Assembly: GCF_023652955.1 (NCBI RefSeq)
Contig: NZ_JAKLOY010000001.1
Span: 682,001 to 746,000 of the forward strand
DNA length: 64,000 nt
Direction of reading: 5' to 3'
DNA from: Geomonas sp. Red32
GTDB taxonomy: Bacteria; Desulfobacterota; Desulfuromonadia; Geobacterales; Geobacteraceae
In this document: piece after piece, positions 17,816 to 26,741 of the stretch
Position numbering within the stretch: position 1 is the first letter of the stretch
How the letters are laid out: the number at the start of each line of letters is the position of its first letter
Position numbers and translations under genes: made by a program
Notes under the pieces: model-generated
Databases searched by the model: none
What the model saw: only the letters and a program-made list of their open reading frames with translations
Told to the model about the DNA's origin: nothing

Positions 17816-20800
17816 ATGAGCTGGCAACACCATGTCCAATCCGCTGAAAGTGTCCTCGACGCCACCCGCATTCCGGGCTCGGAGGAGATCATCTCTCTTA
17901 TCAAGCAGGTCAACCCTACCTCGCTTCAGCTCGGCGAGGCCGACCGGGAGCAGGGCTACCAGATCAAGAACCGGCTACAGAACTTGCTGCTGGAAAACTA
18001 CGGCGAGGTCTTCCACCTGGTTCCCCATCCTTGCAACCCGGGAATCGTTCTTATCAAACACAAGGTCCTCCCCTCCGTCGATGCCTGCCACACCGATTAC
18101 TCCGCCCTCTCGCTCAAGGCGCTCGACACCCTCGGAGAAATAGCCCCGCCCGCCGTTAAGCCCGCGGCCAAAAGCGCGCACAATGCGGGGCCCGCGAGCT
18201 TCCCGAAATCGCGCTCGCCCCGGGAACTTGTGAGAAACGCTGAACTGCTGATCGAGCGGTACGAGTATCCCCAGGCGGAGGATCTGCTGGCGGGCCTCCG
18301 TATCTCCGGCAACGACGATCTGCCGCGGCTGGTGAAGGCGGCTCAGATGCTGATGGGGGACATGGGGGCCTATCAGAGAGCCATCGAGCTCCTGCTGGCA
18401 CAGCCCCGGCCAGTACTGAACAACAAGGCGACCCGCGAACTGCTCGCCCTCGCCTACTACGGTAACGGCATGATCGCCGAGGCGCGGGCCCTGCTGGATG
18501 CCGCCCATCCGGGGGATCTGGGCAAAAGCGCCCTCCATGCCTACGCCGACATCTCCTTCCGAGACGGCAAGCTCTCCCATGCCTACGATCTTCTTAACCT
18601 CGCCGAGGAAAAGAGTGGGTTCGTTGCGGCCCTTGCCGGTCTAAGAAAGGAGATAGAGGGCGCTATTTTCGCCGAAGTGGAGCCGTTGTTACGGGAGGCG
18701 GAGGAGAGCTTAGCCCGCCACGATCTCGCCGGGGCGGAGTCGCTTGCTAAAAGGGCGCTCTCCCTGTATCCCCACTGCCGGGAAGCGCGGCAGTTGGCGG
18801 TGAAGACCGAGGCCCGAAAGTCCGCGACCGAGGCGCAAAGGCTCTGGAATCGGCTGGGAGAGTGCGCAACCTCTGCGGAAAGGCTTGAACTGCTCGCTAG
18901 GCTTCTCGTGCTGGACAAAGAGAACGGCGAGAAGATCCGGGAACTCATTACCTCGGAAAAGGAGGGACAGAAACGGGAGGCGCTGAATGATCGCCAAAAT
19001 GCCCTCGCGGCCTGCTGCGCTGGCCAACAGTGGAGCGATTGCTTCGATATCCTGCTGTGGCTCCAGCGCCAGGGGGACGAGGAGAGCTACCGGCGGGCCT
19101 GCCGCATCGATGCCCGCTTCTCCGTTTTGTACCGCAACGCGAAACTGCAAAGACTCCCGGATCCGGAGGCGAAGGAGCTGTGGCTTGATTTCGTGAGGCT
19201 GAAGCAGCTGCATGAGGAAGGATCTGCCGAAGGATGCTGGGATCTTGCCCGGGCCTTGAAAACGTACTTCCTCTCGTATCCCGCCTTCAAGGAGGAATAC
19301 GACCGGGCCCTCGAAGCGGAACGGGATAAGGCGAGAGACGATATCTCCCTTATGATGGCGCACCTCGATGAAATTGGGACAGAAATAGAGGAGATGGAAG
19401 AAGCCGAGGAAGCGTGGGAGGATTCGGAGGATTCGGAGGAGACGGTTGAGACGGTTGAGACGGTTGAGACGGTTGAGACGGTTGAGACGGTTGAGACGGT
19501 TGAGACGGTGGAGACGGTGGAGACGGTGGAGACGGTGGAGACGGTGGAGACGGTGGAGACGGTGGATTGGGAGGACACCGAGGGTTCGGAGGATGCGGAC
19601 GGTGAGGAGGAACTGGAGCAGACGACCCGGCAGGCCAGGGCGGCTCTCATTACGGAAGCGAAAAGGGTGGTGAATCTCATTCGAAGGCGTTTGCCGGTAC
19701 TACCGGCAGGGGAAGCGGCCGGGTACCGGATGGATGCGGAAGCCATACTGGCATTTCTTGAGGGAGACCCCGGCCAAAACGCCAGCATACTCGACTACCG
19801 CAGCGCCCTTCTCTTGGGGAACGTCGTGGAGGCGGCAGAGATCAAAGAAGCACACCGGTCTCTGGAAGAATACTTGACGATGGTCGAGAACCAAGTTGCC
19901 GACACGTTCGCGATCTCGGCCGAGCCGGTCAACCTGGCTGCTTTGCCCGACCCCCGCGAGGCACTCACGGAGACATCGGCTCCTGACGGGATGGAGGTGC
20001 TCTGTTGCACGCCGCGGCATCTGCTTTTCAGGCAGGACGAGGAGACCATCGTCATCGTGAACGTCCTTCGCAACAGAGCGACCAGGTACCGCTCACCCAA
20101 CTTCAAAAATCTCGGCGTGATGGATTACCTGCACGAGAAGGATCTGTTTCTGTTCATCAACACCGCCACGAATAACAACGTATGGAAGGCCATCCTTTCC
20201 GAAACCGAAAGCAGGTTCACCGCTACCTTCGAAATCACCAGCCATTTCAGCTTCCAGCCGGGGGCAAGCTTCGAGGGCCTGTTCATTTCCAGCGGCAAGG
20301 ACAACGCCTACTACGCCTTTATCCGGGAACCGGAGAGGTCCCGGGGCGTGAAGCAGACGTTGGGCCTTTTTGGCAGCAGCGCCGTCGCCTCCTTCGAACT
20401 AAGAGACGAGATGAAGGCGGTGCATAGGCTTTCCTCCCATCCGGACAAGTTCGTCGTTATCGGGAACGAGACCACCACGACCCTGGAGAGCAACCTGACC
20501 CCGCCGAAACGGTGCAGCCGGGCTGGGACAAGCCAGGAGCTCTCCTGCATCGGCATCGACTCCGAAACAGGCAACATGTACACGCATGGGGATGGGATAG
20601 TACATGCGCTGAACATCAAGCTCTACTCGGTGAAGCAATACTACCGGGCGGTAAGCGCTGCTCATCTCGTAGTCACGAACCTGGCGCGGATTTGCGTCGA
20701 GAAAGACACCGGGCTCTTCAGCGTTAACAAAAGGGGCATGTTTTACAACTTCTCAACCAACAAGTTCAGCGAGCAATTTTCAACCGCGCGGATTACGTCG

Positions 20801-21031
20801 ATCGAAACGCCTGCCAGATGGTATTGCTGGGACTACGATCAGGTGGCGGACACCCTTAAGTTGCATGACTTCACCGAAGAGGTGGATTCGCTACTGAAAT
20901 GGCGGGAATTGCTCCGGCCGGACCAAATTGAAGATGAGGCGGCCATAGTGGAATTCGTCAATGTGGTTCAAAACCCCGACCTCTTCACCATCCTCCCGCC
21001 GTCCGCGCCGCCGCCCGAGGCGCCAGCGTAA
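17816..21031 (+). CDS. Large helical-repeat protein with Glu-Thr-Val minisatellite
   Basis: A 1071-residue cytoplasmic-looking protein of unknown function. The open frame begins at 17756, but the ATG at 17816 has GGGAGGGAGC just upstream. Residues 120-520 are TPR-like helical pairs (for example ELLIERYEYPQAEDLLAGL and ALLDAAHPGDLGKSALHAYADIS). Residues 520-605 are strongly acidic and contain 14 tandem TVE/TVD units. Residues 690-1060 look beta-rich and may form a propeller (LLFRQDEETIVIVNVL, YAFIREPERSRG). No catalytic motif or signal peptide was recognised. It could be a scaffold. A strong promoter precedes it. Confidence 0.75.
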   Translation: MSWQHHVQSAESVLDATRIPGSEEIISLIKQVNPTSLQLGEADREQGYQIKNRLQNLLLENYGEVFHLVPHPCNPGIVLIKHKVLPSVDACHTDYSALSLKALDTLGEIAPPAVKPAAKSAHNAGPASFPKSRSPRELVRNAELLIERYEYPQAEDLLAGLRISGNDDLPRLVKAAQMLMGDMGAYQRAIELLLAQPRPVLNNKATRELLALAYYGNGMIAEARALLDAAHPGDLGKSALHAYADISFRDGKLSHAYDLLNLAEEKSGFVAALAGLRKEIEGAIFAEVEPLLREAEESLARHDLAGAESLAKRALSLYPHCREARQLAVKTEARKSATEAQRLWNRLGECATSAERLELLARLLVLDKENGEKIRELITSEKEGQKREALNDRQNALAACCAGQQWSDCFDILLWLQRQGDEESYRRACRIDARFSVLYRNAKLQRLPDPEAKELWLDFVRLKQLHEEGSAEGCWDLARALKTYFLSYPAFKEEYDRALEAERDKARDDISLMMAHLDEIGTEIEEMEEAEEAWEDSEDSEETVETVETVETVETVETVETVETVETVETVETVETVETVETVDWEDTEGSEDADGEEELEQTTRQARAALITEAKRVVNLIRRRLPVLPAGEAAGYRMDAEAILAFLEGDPGQNASILDYRSALLLGNVVEAAEIKEAHRSLEEYLTMVENQVADTFAISAEPVNLAALPDPREALTETSAPDGMEVLCCTPRHLLFRQDEETIVIVNVLRNRATRYRSPNFKNLGVMDYLHEKDLFLFINTATNNNVWKAILSETESRFTATFEITSHFSFQPGASFEGLFISSGKDNAYYAFIREPERSRGVKQTLGLFGSSAVASFELRDEMKAVHRLSSHPDKFVVIGNETTTTLESNLTPPKRCSRAGTSQELSCIGIDSETGNMYTHGDGIVHALNIKLYSVKQYYRAVSAAHLVVTNLARICVEKDTGLFSVNKRGMFYNFSTNKFSEQFSTARITSIETPARWYCWDYDQVADTLKLHDFTEEVDSLLKWRELLRPDQIEDEAAIVEFVNVVQNPDLFTILPPSAPPPEAPA
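19442..19567 (+). repeat. In-frame 9-bp minisatellite (14 units)
   Basis: Seven copies of ACGGTTGAG are followed by six of ACGGTGGAG and a last ACGGTGGAT, encoding TVE repeats at residues 543-584 of the host protein. The block-wise switch from GTT to GTG suggests expansion of two founder units. The unit is a multiple of three, so copy-number change alters length but not frame. Confidence 0.95.
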
Positions 21032-21102
21032 CCGGTCAACAGCCGCTGCATGAAGGTGGCGACGGGGACCCGGCCGGTTGGCAGGAGGAAGTGAAAGCGG
21101 TA

Positions 21103-21597
21103 CTAGCGTTTCAACTCGGCGAGGATCTCACCCAGATGGTCAACGTGGAACTGGATGTGGTATTCGCCCAGCCCCTGTATCATGGCCTCAAGGGTGGGGT
21201 ACTCCCCGAGGGGTGAATCCTTCAACTCGGGAATATGCGCCTTCGAGTCCAATTGCTCGTCGCTCAATCCTTCGGCGAAGCGGGTAACGCGGTCATAGTT
21301 CCGCTCGCACTCGGCAACCAGTTCCTTAAATGTCATGCTGGCTCTGTGAGCGGTAAAAAACGGGTTTCCTGCGTCCAGGCTGATCGTGCGGGGCTCGCTC
21401 TCCAGGAAAGACTGGAGAATCGGCAGATGCCCCTTTCCTTCCGGCCCGCTCAGGTGGGATAAAATCTCCTTCGGTGACCACCGGTCCTTCGGCGCCCGTG
21501 ACGCCAAATCTTCGTCCACCTCCGCACAGACCAGTTTCAAAGCCTCGACCTTCTGCCGGATCCCCCGGGCCAGATTGCTTCCGCGATTTGTTACCAT
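21103..21597 (-). CDS. DinB-superfamily protein
   Basis: A 164-residue four-helix-bundle protein. Family signs are RWSPKEILSHLSGPEG in helix 2 and HIQFHVDHLGEIL near the C-terminus. Their histidines (SHL, H-x3-H-xx-H) correspond to the metal-binding triad of DinB/YfiT-type proteins. These include thiol transferases and damage-inducible proteins, but most are uncharacterised. AGGAGAACC precedes the ATG. It stands between the large repeat protein gene (convergent) and the hybrid kinase gene. Confidence 0.78.
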   Translation of the reverse strand: MVTNRGSNLARGIRQKVEALKLVCAEVDEDLASRAPKDRWSPKEILSHLSGPEGKGHLPILQSFLESEPRTISLDAGNPFFTAHRASMTFKELVAECERNYDRVTRFAEGLSDEQLDSKAHIPELKDSPLGEYPTLEAMIQGLGEYHIQFHVDHLGEILAELKR

Positions 21598-21695
21598 GGC
21601 GGTTCTCCTTTGTAGTCTTCCCCTTACATTCTACCGCACCTTGTTTGGTTCCCATCGCGCCATTTCCCACCCAACTTTTGTCCTCCGATGGACCG

Positions 21696-23654
21696 TCAGA
21701 GCTCTTTTTGCAGGAGCCTCATCAGCAGTTGCCTCACCTGCTCCGTCTGGTAGGGCTTGGAAACAAAGCCCGCAAGAAGGTCTTGTTTTATCGCCAAAGA
21801 AATCTCGTTGTTGTCGTACCCACTGCAGATCACGATCGGAACCGTCTTCGACAGCCTGCGCATCTCCTGGTACGCCTTTATGCCATCCATTTTCGGCATG
21901 GTGAGATCCATGAACACCAAGTCGATATCCGCTTTCCGCTCTTCGTAGAGATGCACAGCTCCCCCGCCATCTTCGGCAGTGAGCACCGAAAACCCCATCG
22001 CCTTCAAGAGTATCGCACCGATTGCCCGCAGCTCCGGCTCATCGTCCACCAGCAAAACGGTCCCCTGTCCGCCCGGATCGCCCTCCCTTGAGTCCGCCGT
22101 CCGCAGCGGCGACGCTTTTGCATCTCCGGCACCGGTGCTGATCGGAAAATAGACCTTAAAGATGGTGCCCACTCCGGGGGTGCTCCCAACCTGCAGCGCT
22201 CCCGCGTGCGACTTGACGATGCCGATGATGGCCGACATCCCCAGTCCACGCCCGGTGAACTTGGTGGTAAAGAAGGGCTCGAAGATGCGCTTCCGGGTCT
22301 CCTCATCCATGCCGCAGCCCGTATCGGCCACCTTGAGACAGACATAGGAGCCGGCAGGAATCGGGTTGCCGAGGAAGTCCGCCTCTTGTCCGGAATCCAG
22401 CTCCCGGGAAGAGAGCCCCACCGTCACCACGCCGGTCTGCTCCCCGATCGCCTCGGCAGCGTTGACGATCAGGTTCATGACGATCTGCTGGATCTTAGCC
22501 TTGTCGCCCATGATCTCCGGAAGTACGCCGCTCTCCTCGAAGTCGAAGGTAACGTTCTTCTTCATGGCCGAGCGCAGCATCTCGACCATCTCCTGCACCA
22601 GCGCCCTCAACTCCACCCGGGACTGCACCAGGGGGCTCTTCCCGGCATAGGCGAGCATCTGCCGGCAGAGGTCTGCGGCCCGGCTGGCGGCGGTCTCGAT
22701 CTGTTTCAGGTGGGTGCGCTGGGCGTCTGCCTCGTCATCCTCTGCGAGGTAGCAATGCCCCAGGATGATCATGAGGATGTTGTTGAAGTCGTGTGCGATG
22801 CCACCGGCCAGCACGCCGAGGCTCTCAAGTTTCTGGGCCTGCTGTAGCTGCTGTTCGAGAGCCAGGTGCTCTTCCTCGATGCGCTTGCGTTCCGTGATTT
22901 CCCGCGCCACGTGAACGCATGCCACGAGCTCGCCCTGCTCGTCGTAGAGCGGGGATGCCGTGAGCTCAAAGAACCCCTTGAGGGTAGGTTCCTCGATCTC
23001 CTCCCGCTGCTCCCCACCTTCGCCGATCAGCCTGTCAAAAGGGCAGCAGTGGGACGGCGTGGAGCTGTGGTGGAAAACCTCGTAGCACTTGCGCCCCGGC
23101 AGATCGGCGGGGCTGAGCCCCAAGCGCTCGGCCATGGCCCGATTGGCGCGCGAGATAGTGTGGTTGGTGTCGACAATAAGGATGAGATCGGAGACGGCAT
23201 CGAAGGTCTGCTCCCATTCGCGCTTCCCCCGGCTCACCTTTTCCTGGATCTTCCTCCGCTCCTCGAGGATCTGCCACTCCCTCAGCGCCGCTTGGCTGAT
23301 TTCCGGCAGCGAGGCGTAGGCTTCGGGCGACTTGGCGAGGTAGTCCTGCGCCCCGGCCTTGATGGCCATCACGGCGGTACGCTCGTTCCCCTGAGCGGCC
23401 ATGAGGATGACGGGACAAATGCCGAAGGTCTTGGCGACGAGGGTATTGTTGTCACCGTCGGCGAGTAGATAGTCGGCGATGACGAGATCGGGAGAACGTC
23501 GTTCGAGGTACTCGTAGGCGTCGGGGAGAGCAGCTACCGAATCCATCCGGTACTGCCCGGGAGCGGTGTCGAAAGCCTGCCGAATCGAGGTAGCGGCCTG
23601 CAGGTCGCTCTCGACCAGCAGGATTAGGGGGGCGTTGGGGGTGTCGCACAACAT
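21696..23654 (-). CDS. Hybrid sensor histidine kinase (REC-PAS-HK-REC)
   Basis: About 652 residues and soluble. Domains in order: receiver (residues 9-125, phospho-Asp in VIADYLLADG at 61); PAS with PAC (about 147-260, including a CxnCCPFD-type segment); dimerisation/phosphotransfer region with His288 in GGIAHDFNN; ATPase with N box (MNLIVNAAEA), G1 box (VADTGCGMD) and G2 region (GRGLGMSAI); and a C-terminal receiver (LLVDDEP, Asp583 in FMDLTMPKMD, KPY). The frame extends to a GTG at 23777, but the ATG at 23654 has GGAG five bases upstream. Input signal and partner are unknown. Membrane segments are absent. Confidence 0.9.
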   Translation of the reverse strand: MLCDTPNAPLILLVESDLQAATSIRQAFDTAPGQYRMDSVAALPDAYEYLERRSPDLVIADYLLADGDNNTLVAKTFGICPVILMAAQGNERTAVMAIKAGAQDYLAKSPEAYASLPEISQAALREWQILEERRKIQEKVSRGKREWEQTFDAVSDLILIVDTNHTISRANRAMAERLGLSPADLPGRKCYEVFHHSSTPSHCCPFDRLIGEGGEQREEIEEPTLKGFFELTASPLYDEQGELVACVHVAREITERKRIEEEHLALEQQLQQAQKLESLGVLAGGIAHDFNNILMIILGHCYLAEDDEADAQRTHLKQIETAASRAADLCRQMLAYAGKSPLVQSRVELRALVQEMVEMLRSAMKKNVTFDFEESGVLPEIMGDKAKIQQIVMNLIVNAAEAIGEQTGVVTVGLSSRELDSGQEADFLGNPIPAGSYVCLKVADTGCGMDEETRKRIFEPFFTTKFTGRGLGMSAIIGIVKSHAGALQVGSTPGVGTIFKVYFPISTGAGDAKASPLRTADSREGDPGGQGTVLLVDDEPELRAIGAILLKAMGFSVLTAEDGGGAVHLYEERKADIDLVFMDLTMPKMDGIKAYQEMRRLSKTVPIVICSGYDNNEISLAIKQDLLAGFVSKPYQTEQVRQLLMRLLQKEL

Positions 23655-23967
23655 GGGGGCTCCGCAATTCACAGTGCTTGCCCCGGACGCAAAATAAGCC
23701 GGGGCCGATATCATGAGGATGATGATATTTCGGCAACCCGGCTGTCTCGGAGAGACCCAATAGGCTTTCCGCCCCACCCTCGCGGATGGTTGAGTATTAT
23801 CGTGTACCAGACTTATGCAGTTATAAGTGAATCACGTTATCTCACGGGGATATTGGAGGTGTCAAGGTAGAATGCTTGGGTCAGGTTTGGCCCCTTTTTG
23901 CCCGCCCCTTACAAGCCCACCATCGTCTCCTGCAAAACGTAAAGTCTTAACAGCCTGTCCCCTGAGT

Positions 23968-23993
23968 GCCGGCTTGCAACCTTGCAAGCCGGC
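23968..23993. terminator. Perfect 12-bp palindrome between kinase and OmpA-like genes
   Basis: GCCGGCTTGCAA and TTGCAAGCCGGC are separated by CC. The stem is perfect but no T tract follows, so termination of the OmpA-like gene transcript (minus) is plausible but not certain. It could also be an operator or protein-bound palindrome. The rest of the 23655-24069 gap contains nothing else I recognise. Confidence 0.5.
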
Positions 23994-24069
23994 CCCCAGG
24001 CTATGATCCAGTATTGCCCACCCTGCCACCCGGAGATCCGATTCGGTATTCGGGTGACAGCCCCGCCTT

Positions 24070-24582
24070 TTACATCTTGGTGACGGTGAAATCGACGCGG
24101 CGGTTTTTGGCTTGCCCCTTTTTGGTCTTGTTGTCTGCGATGGGCTGGCTGTCTCCGAACCCTTTGGCCGAAAGGCGATCGGCCGCAATCTTCTTCTTGG
24201 TGACCAGGTAATTCACTACCGCCTCGGCGCGATCCTGGGAGAGCTTCTTGTTCGCTTCAGGATTACCGACGTTGTCGGTATGGCCGTCGACCTGGACGTG
24301 GAAGCCAGGATAATCCGCCATGATAGCGGCGATGGCGGTCATGGTTTTATCGCACGAAGGGTCGATTTCCGCCTTACCCGTCTTGAACTTTATCGGTCCC
24401 TTCTCGTTCTGCACCTTCTTAAGCTTTTTGGTTATCGCAGAGAGAACGTTGGATTTGGCCCCCGCCGTCACACTCTTTCCGGCCTCCTTGCCCAGAGCCT
24501 TAAGAGAATCGAGCTCAGCACTAGCCATGCTCGTCCACACAAGCGCCGTCGCAGCAACCAATCCGATAATTCCTCTTTTCAT
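24070..24582 (-). CDS. OmpA-family peptidoglycan-binding protein
   Basis: A 170-residue exported protein. The signal peptide ends at ASA (residue 22). A short linker of about 40 residues is followed by an OmpA C-terminal domain (about 60-170) with VDGHTDNVGNPEANKKLSQDRAE and the closing NRRVDF. These contact diaminopimelate of peptidoglycan. No beta barrel or lipobox is present, so it is a free periplasmic anchor-type protein. AGGAGGAAGGC precedes the ATG. It borders the accessory island and appears to be core genome by its base composition. Confidence 0.9.
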   Translation of the reverse strand: MKRGIIGLVAATALVWTSMASAELDSLKALGKEAGKSVTAGAKSNVLSAITKKLKKVQNEKGPIKFKTGKAEIDPSCDKTMTAIAAIMADYPGFHVQVDGHTDNVGNPEANKKLSQDRAEAVVNYLVTKKKIAADRLSAKGFGDSQPIADNKTKKGQAKNRRVDFTVTKM

Positions 24583-24639
24583 GCCTTCCTCCTGAAATTG
24601 AATTTTTATGCCTCTCTCGTTCCACCCTGAGACAATCCG

Positions 24640-25665
24640 CTAAAGCTTACCTCCTCCCTCCGGGCACTGCCACCTATTAATCCAGCCGTTCATCAATGAC
24701 ACCAACAACGGATTGGTGCACTTCGCCGTCGCCCAATTCATTTCCTCATACCAACGACGCCTACGTGCACTATCAGCTGCAGCAATCAGAAGCAGATTTT
24801 GATAAGCATCGAAACCTTTAGTCCTTTCGCAGACATTGTAAAACTTTTTATAAGTCAATGCTGGCGAAACCAGTTCCAGTAGGGAAGTCCAAATCAACTT
24901 GAATATGACATCAAAGTCCCTCTTGTTAGACGTCAGCTCGTCAGTGTTCTTAAATGTGGTAGCAGATTTATTACAGGTGACTTCACAAAGGTCGTCCTCA
25001 TAAATATGAAGGCTGTCGCTTACTTGGTAGTATCCACCTACTTCGACTCCAAGCCATCCTGCAATAATTTCTTGTAGGGTCGTAAATTGGACTATGTTAT
25101 AAGGTGTCCCTCTGTACAGGTCGTTACTGCGCATTGTTTGTGACCATTCGAGTTTACCATCACGGATTTTAAGCATCGAAAAAAGGTTACATGGTATATC
25201 AGCAGAAGCTGGTATGCCTTTTTCATCAGGCAAATCAGATTTTACATCCCAAATCTGAATGACAACCTGCCTACTATCGGGGTTGCTTTTCAGAGCATGA
25301 TAAGCCCTCTCAATCTGATTTATTCCAAACTGCTTGATTATTCTGTAGCCATAGGCCCCGTGGTATGTATCTAGGCCACCGGAAAACTTAGGAAGAGCAG
25401 GATTCCAAAAATTGATAAAAGCTGCGTCATTACTACCGGCCAAAATCCAAAAGACTTCCGCGATTGCAAATGCAGGATTAATTGCAGGCACCCTCGATAC
25501 TACCCATCTCTCCCGAGGGTTTTGCAAGTACAGGTTCGCGTGCAAGATTTCCCGCATAGCGCCCAACCGGCTGGGCTGCCTCCTGAATTCAGAGTCATTT
25601 TTCAAGAGGGCAAGTGCCTGACGCCAAACATCGTCTGCAGTTTCTCCAGAAAATATTGTGATCAT
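24640..25665 (-). CDS. ThyA-like dUMP methylase or hydroxymethylase
   Basis: A 341-residue thymidylate-synthase-superfamily protein with all main active-site elements. These are Glu70 in IAEVFWILAG, the arginine in DSRQVVIQIWD, catalytic Cys159 in IPCNLF, RSND (179-182), Asn190 in GTPYN, and SLHIY (His220, Tyr222). Asn190 matches the residue that makes ThyA accept dUMP; dCMP hydroxymethylases carry Asp there. It is about 75 residues longer than E. coli ThyA, with an unrecognised C-terminal extension. It overlaps the preceding gene as ATGA. In this operon, conversion of dUMP to 5-hydroxymethyl-dUMP is inferred; plain thymidylate synthesis is the alternative. Low-GC codons differ from flanking genes. 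Confidence 0.85.
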   Translation of the reverse strand: MITIFSGETADDVWRQALALLKNDSEFRRQPSRLGAMREILHANLYLQNPRERWVVSRVPAINPAFAIAEVFWILAGSNDAAFINFWNPALPKFSGGLDTYHGAYGYRIIKQFGINQIERAYHALKSNPDSRQVVIQIWDVKSDLPDEKGIPASADIPCNLFSMLKIRDGKLEWSQTMRSNDLYRGTPYNIVQFTTLQEIIAGWLGVEVGGYYQVSDSLHIYEDDLCEVTCNKSATTFKNTDELTSNKRDFDVIFKLIWTSLLELVSPALTYKKFYNVCERTKGFDAYQNLLLIAAADSARRRRWYEEMNWATAKCTNPLLVSLMNGWINRWQCPEGGGKL

Positions 25666-26741
25666 GGAATAATACCTGACTCAATCTTGTGGTTCAAACC
25701 CCACTTCGGGGGGTACCAATAAGCTATAGGCTTTGAAAGTGGCTTGAACTTTTGCTTAATTTTTTGGCGCCCTGTCACACCAATAACTTCTGGATGCCTG
25801 ATTCGAGCATATTTATCGACTTCGCAAAAAATATTTTGGCAATCGATCAACTGTAGTGGTCGTCCCCAGAGAGACTTGAAAGGCAATCCTAATCTTTCAA
25901 ACTCTACATGCTGCCTTTCTGTAACCATTCTGATGATGTCTGCCTCATCAAGACCGCCTAAATTGCTGAAGCATTTGCGAATGCCATCCCGAGCCCCAGG
26001 TCCAGGCACAACAAAATCGTTTTCCTCAAAGCTTAAAAGATCGCTGTAATTTAGGTCGATTACAAACTGATAGGCAAGAAAATCACCAATGGTCGGATAT
26101 GAACGTAACAACGCAAAAGCTCCTGACAGGGACTGGCAGTCCGCAACTTTGTTGTAAAGTTCATCCTTCATCATTTGCTCAAGCAACGCCAGGTGCATTC
26201 GATGTTTCCTCGAATATGGCGAAGCCGGTCCGCCGGATGGCATAATATAGGCAGCTGAGTAAATTCTTGCACCAGCCTCTATTGCAGTCGTCAAGACTGC
26301 GTCATATTGATCAAAGGAATAGTCGGCGTAAGTGACTTGGCCAAAGTTTTTGGTCAACAACTCCCAAGTCTCAATTCTATTGAATAATTTGAAAAGAAGG
26401 GTCCTAAAAAAAATTTCTGCTGGTTTCTGGCTTCCTGAGTAAATCACGTGTCTGATGAGATACTGGCTAACACGATCAGATGCCCTGTAACAGTTGGTAA
26501 ACTTATGAACGCGCAGAATTGGGTCGGAAGTCCATGGAGGTAGTGAGGCTTTCTGCCTTGCAAAAAAAATTGCTTGCCTTTCGTTGGCAAACCGCCAATA
26601 GGTGTCATAAACGATTGTTGGGATTGCGGGCAAAGACTTTGTCACTATGTCGATTTTAGAGACTGTCAAAGGTGATAACGGAGCAAGGCATAGGTGAAAT
26701 TGCTCTTGGGCCGATCTTTTAGTCGTGGCTTTCTTTCGCAA
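25662..26741 (-). CDS. HMUDK helical-domain / aGPT-Pplase-like protein
   Basis: A 359-residue protein that I match by memory to the family called 5-hmdU DNA kinase helical domain or alpha-glutamyl/putrescinyl-thymine pyrophosphorylase. Recognisable segments are YWRFANERQAIFFAR near residue 48, PILRVHKFTNCYRASDRVSQYLI at about 73-96, and the mid-region YPTIGDFLAYQFVIDLNYS. Phage relatives act on 5-hydroxymethyluracil in hypermodified DNA. No Walker A motif is present here, so the kinase part is absent and may be supplied by the P-loop kinase gene that overlaps its start by 23 bp. The start is TTG with GAGG upstream. Function is inferred from family and context. Confidence 0.72.
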   Translation of the reverse strand: MRKKATTKRSAQEQFHLCLAPLSPLTVSKIDIVTKSLPAIPTIVYDTYWRFANERQAIFFARQKASLPPWTSDPILRVHKFTNCYRASDRVSQYLIRHVIYSGSQKPAEIFFRTLLFKLFNRIETWELLTKNFGQVTYADYSFDQYDAVLTTAIEAGARIYSAAYIMPSGGPASPYSRKHRMHLALLEQMMKDELYNKVADCQSLSGAFALLRSYPTIGDFLAYQFVIDLNYSDLLSFEENDFVVPGPGARDGIRKCFSNLGGLDEADIIRMVTERQHVEFERLGLPFKSLWGRPLQLIDCQNIFCEVDKYARIRHPEVIGVTGRQKIKQKFKPLSKPIAYWYPPKWGLNHKIESGIIP

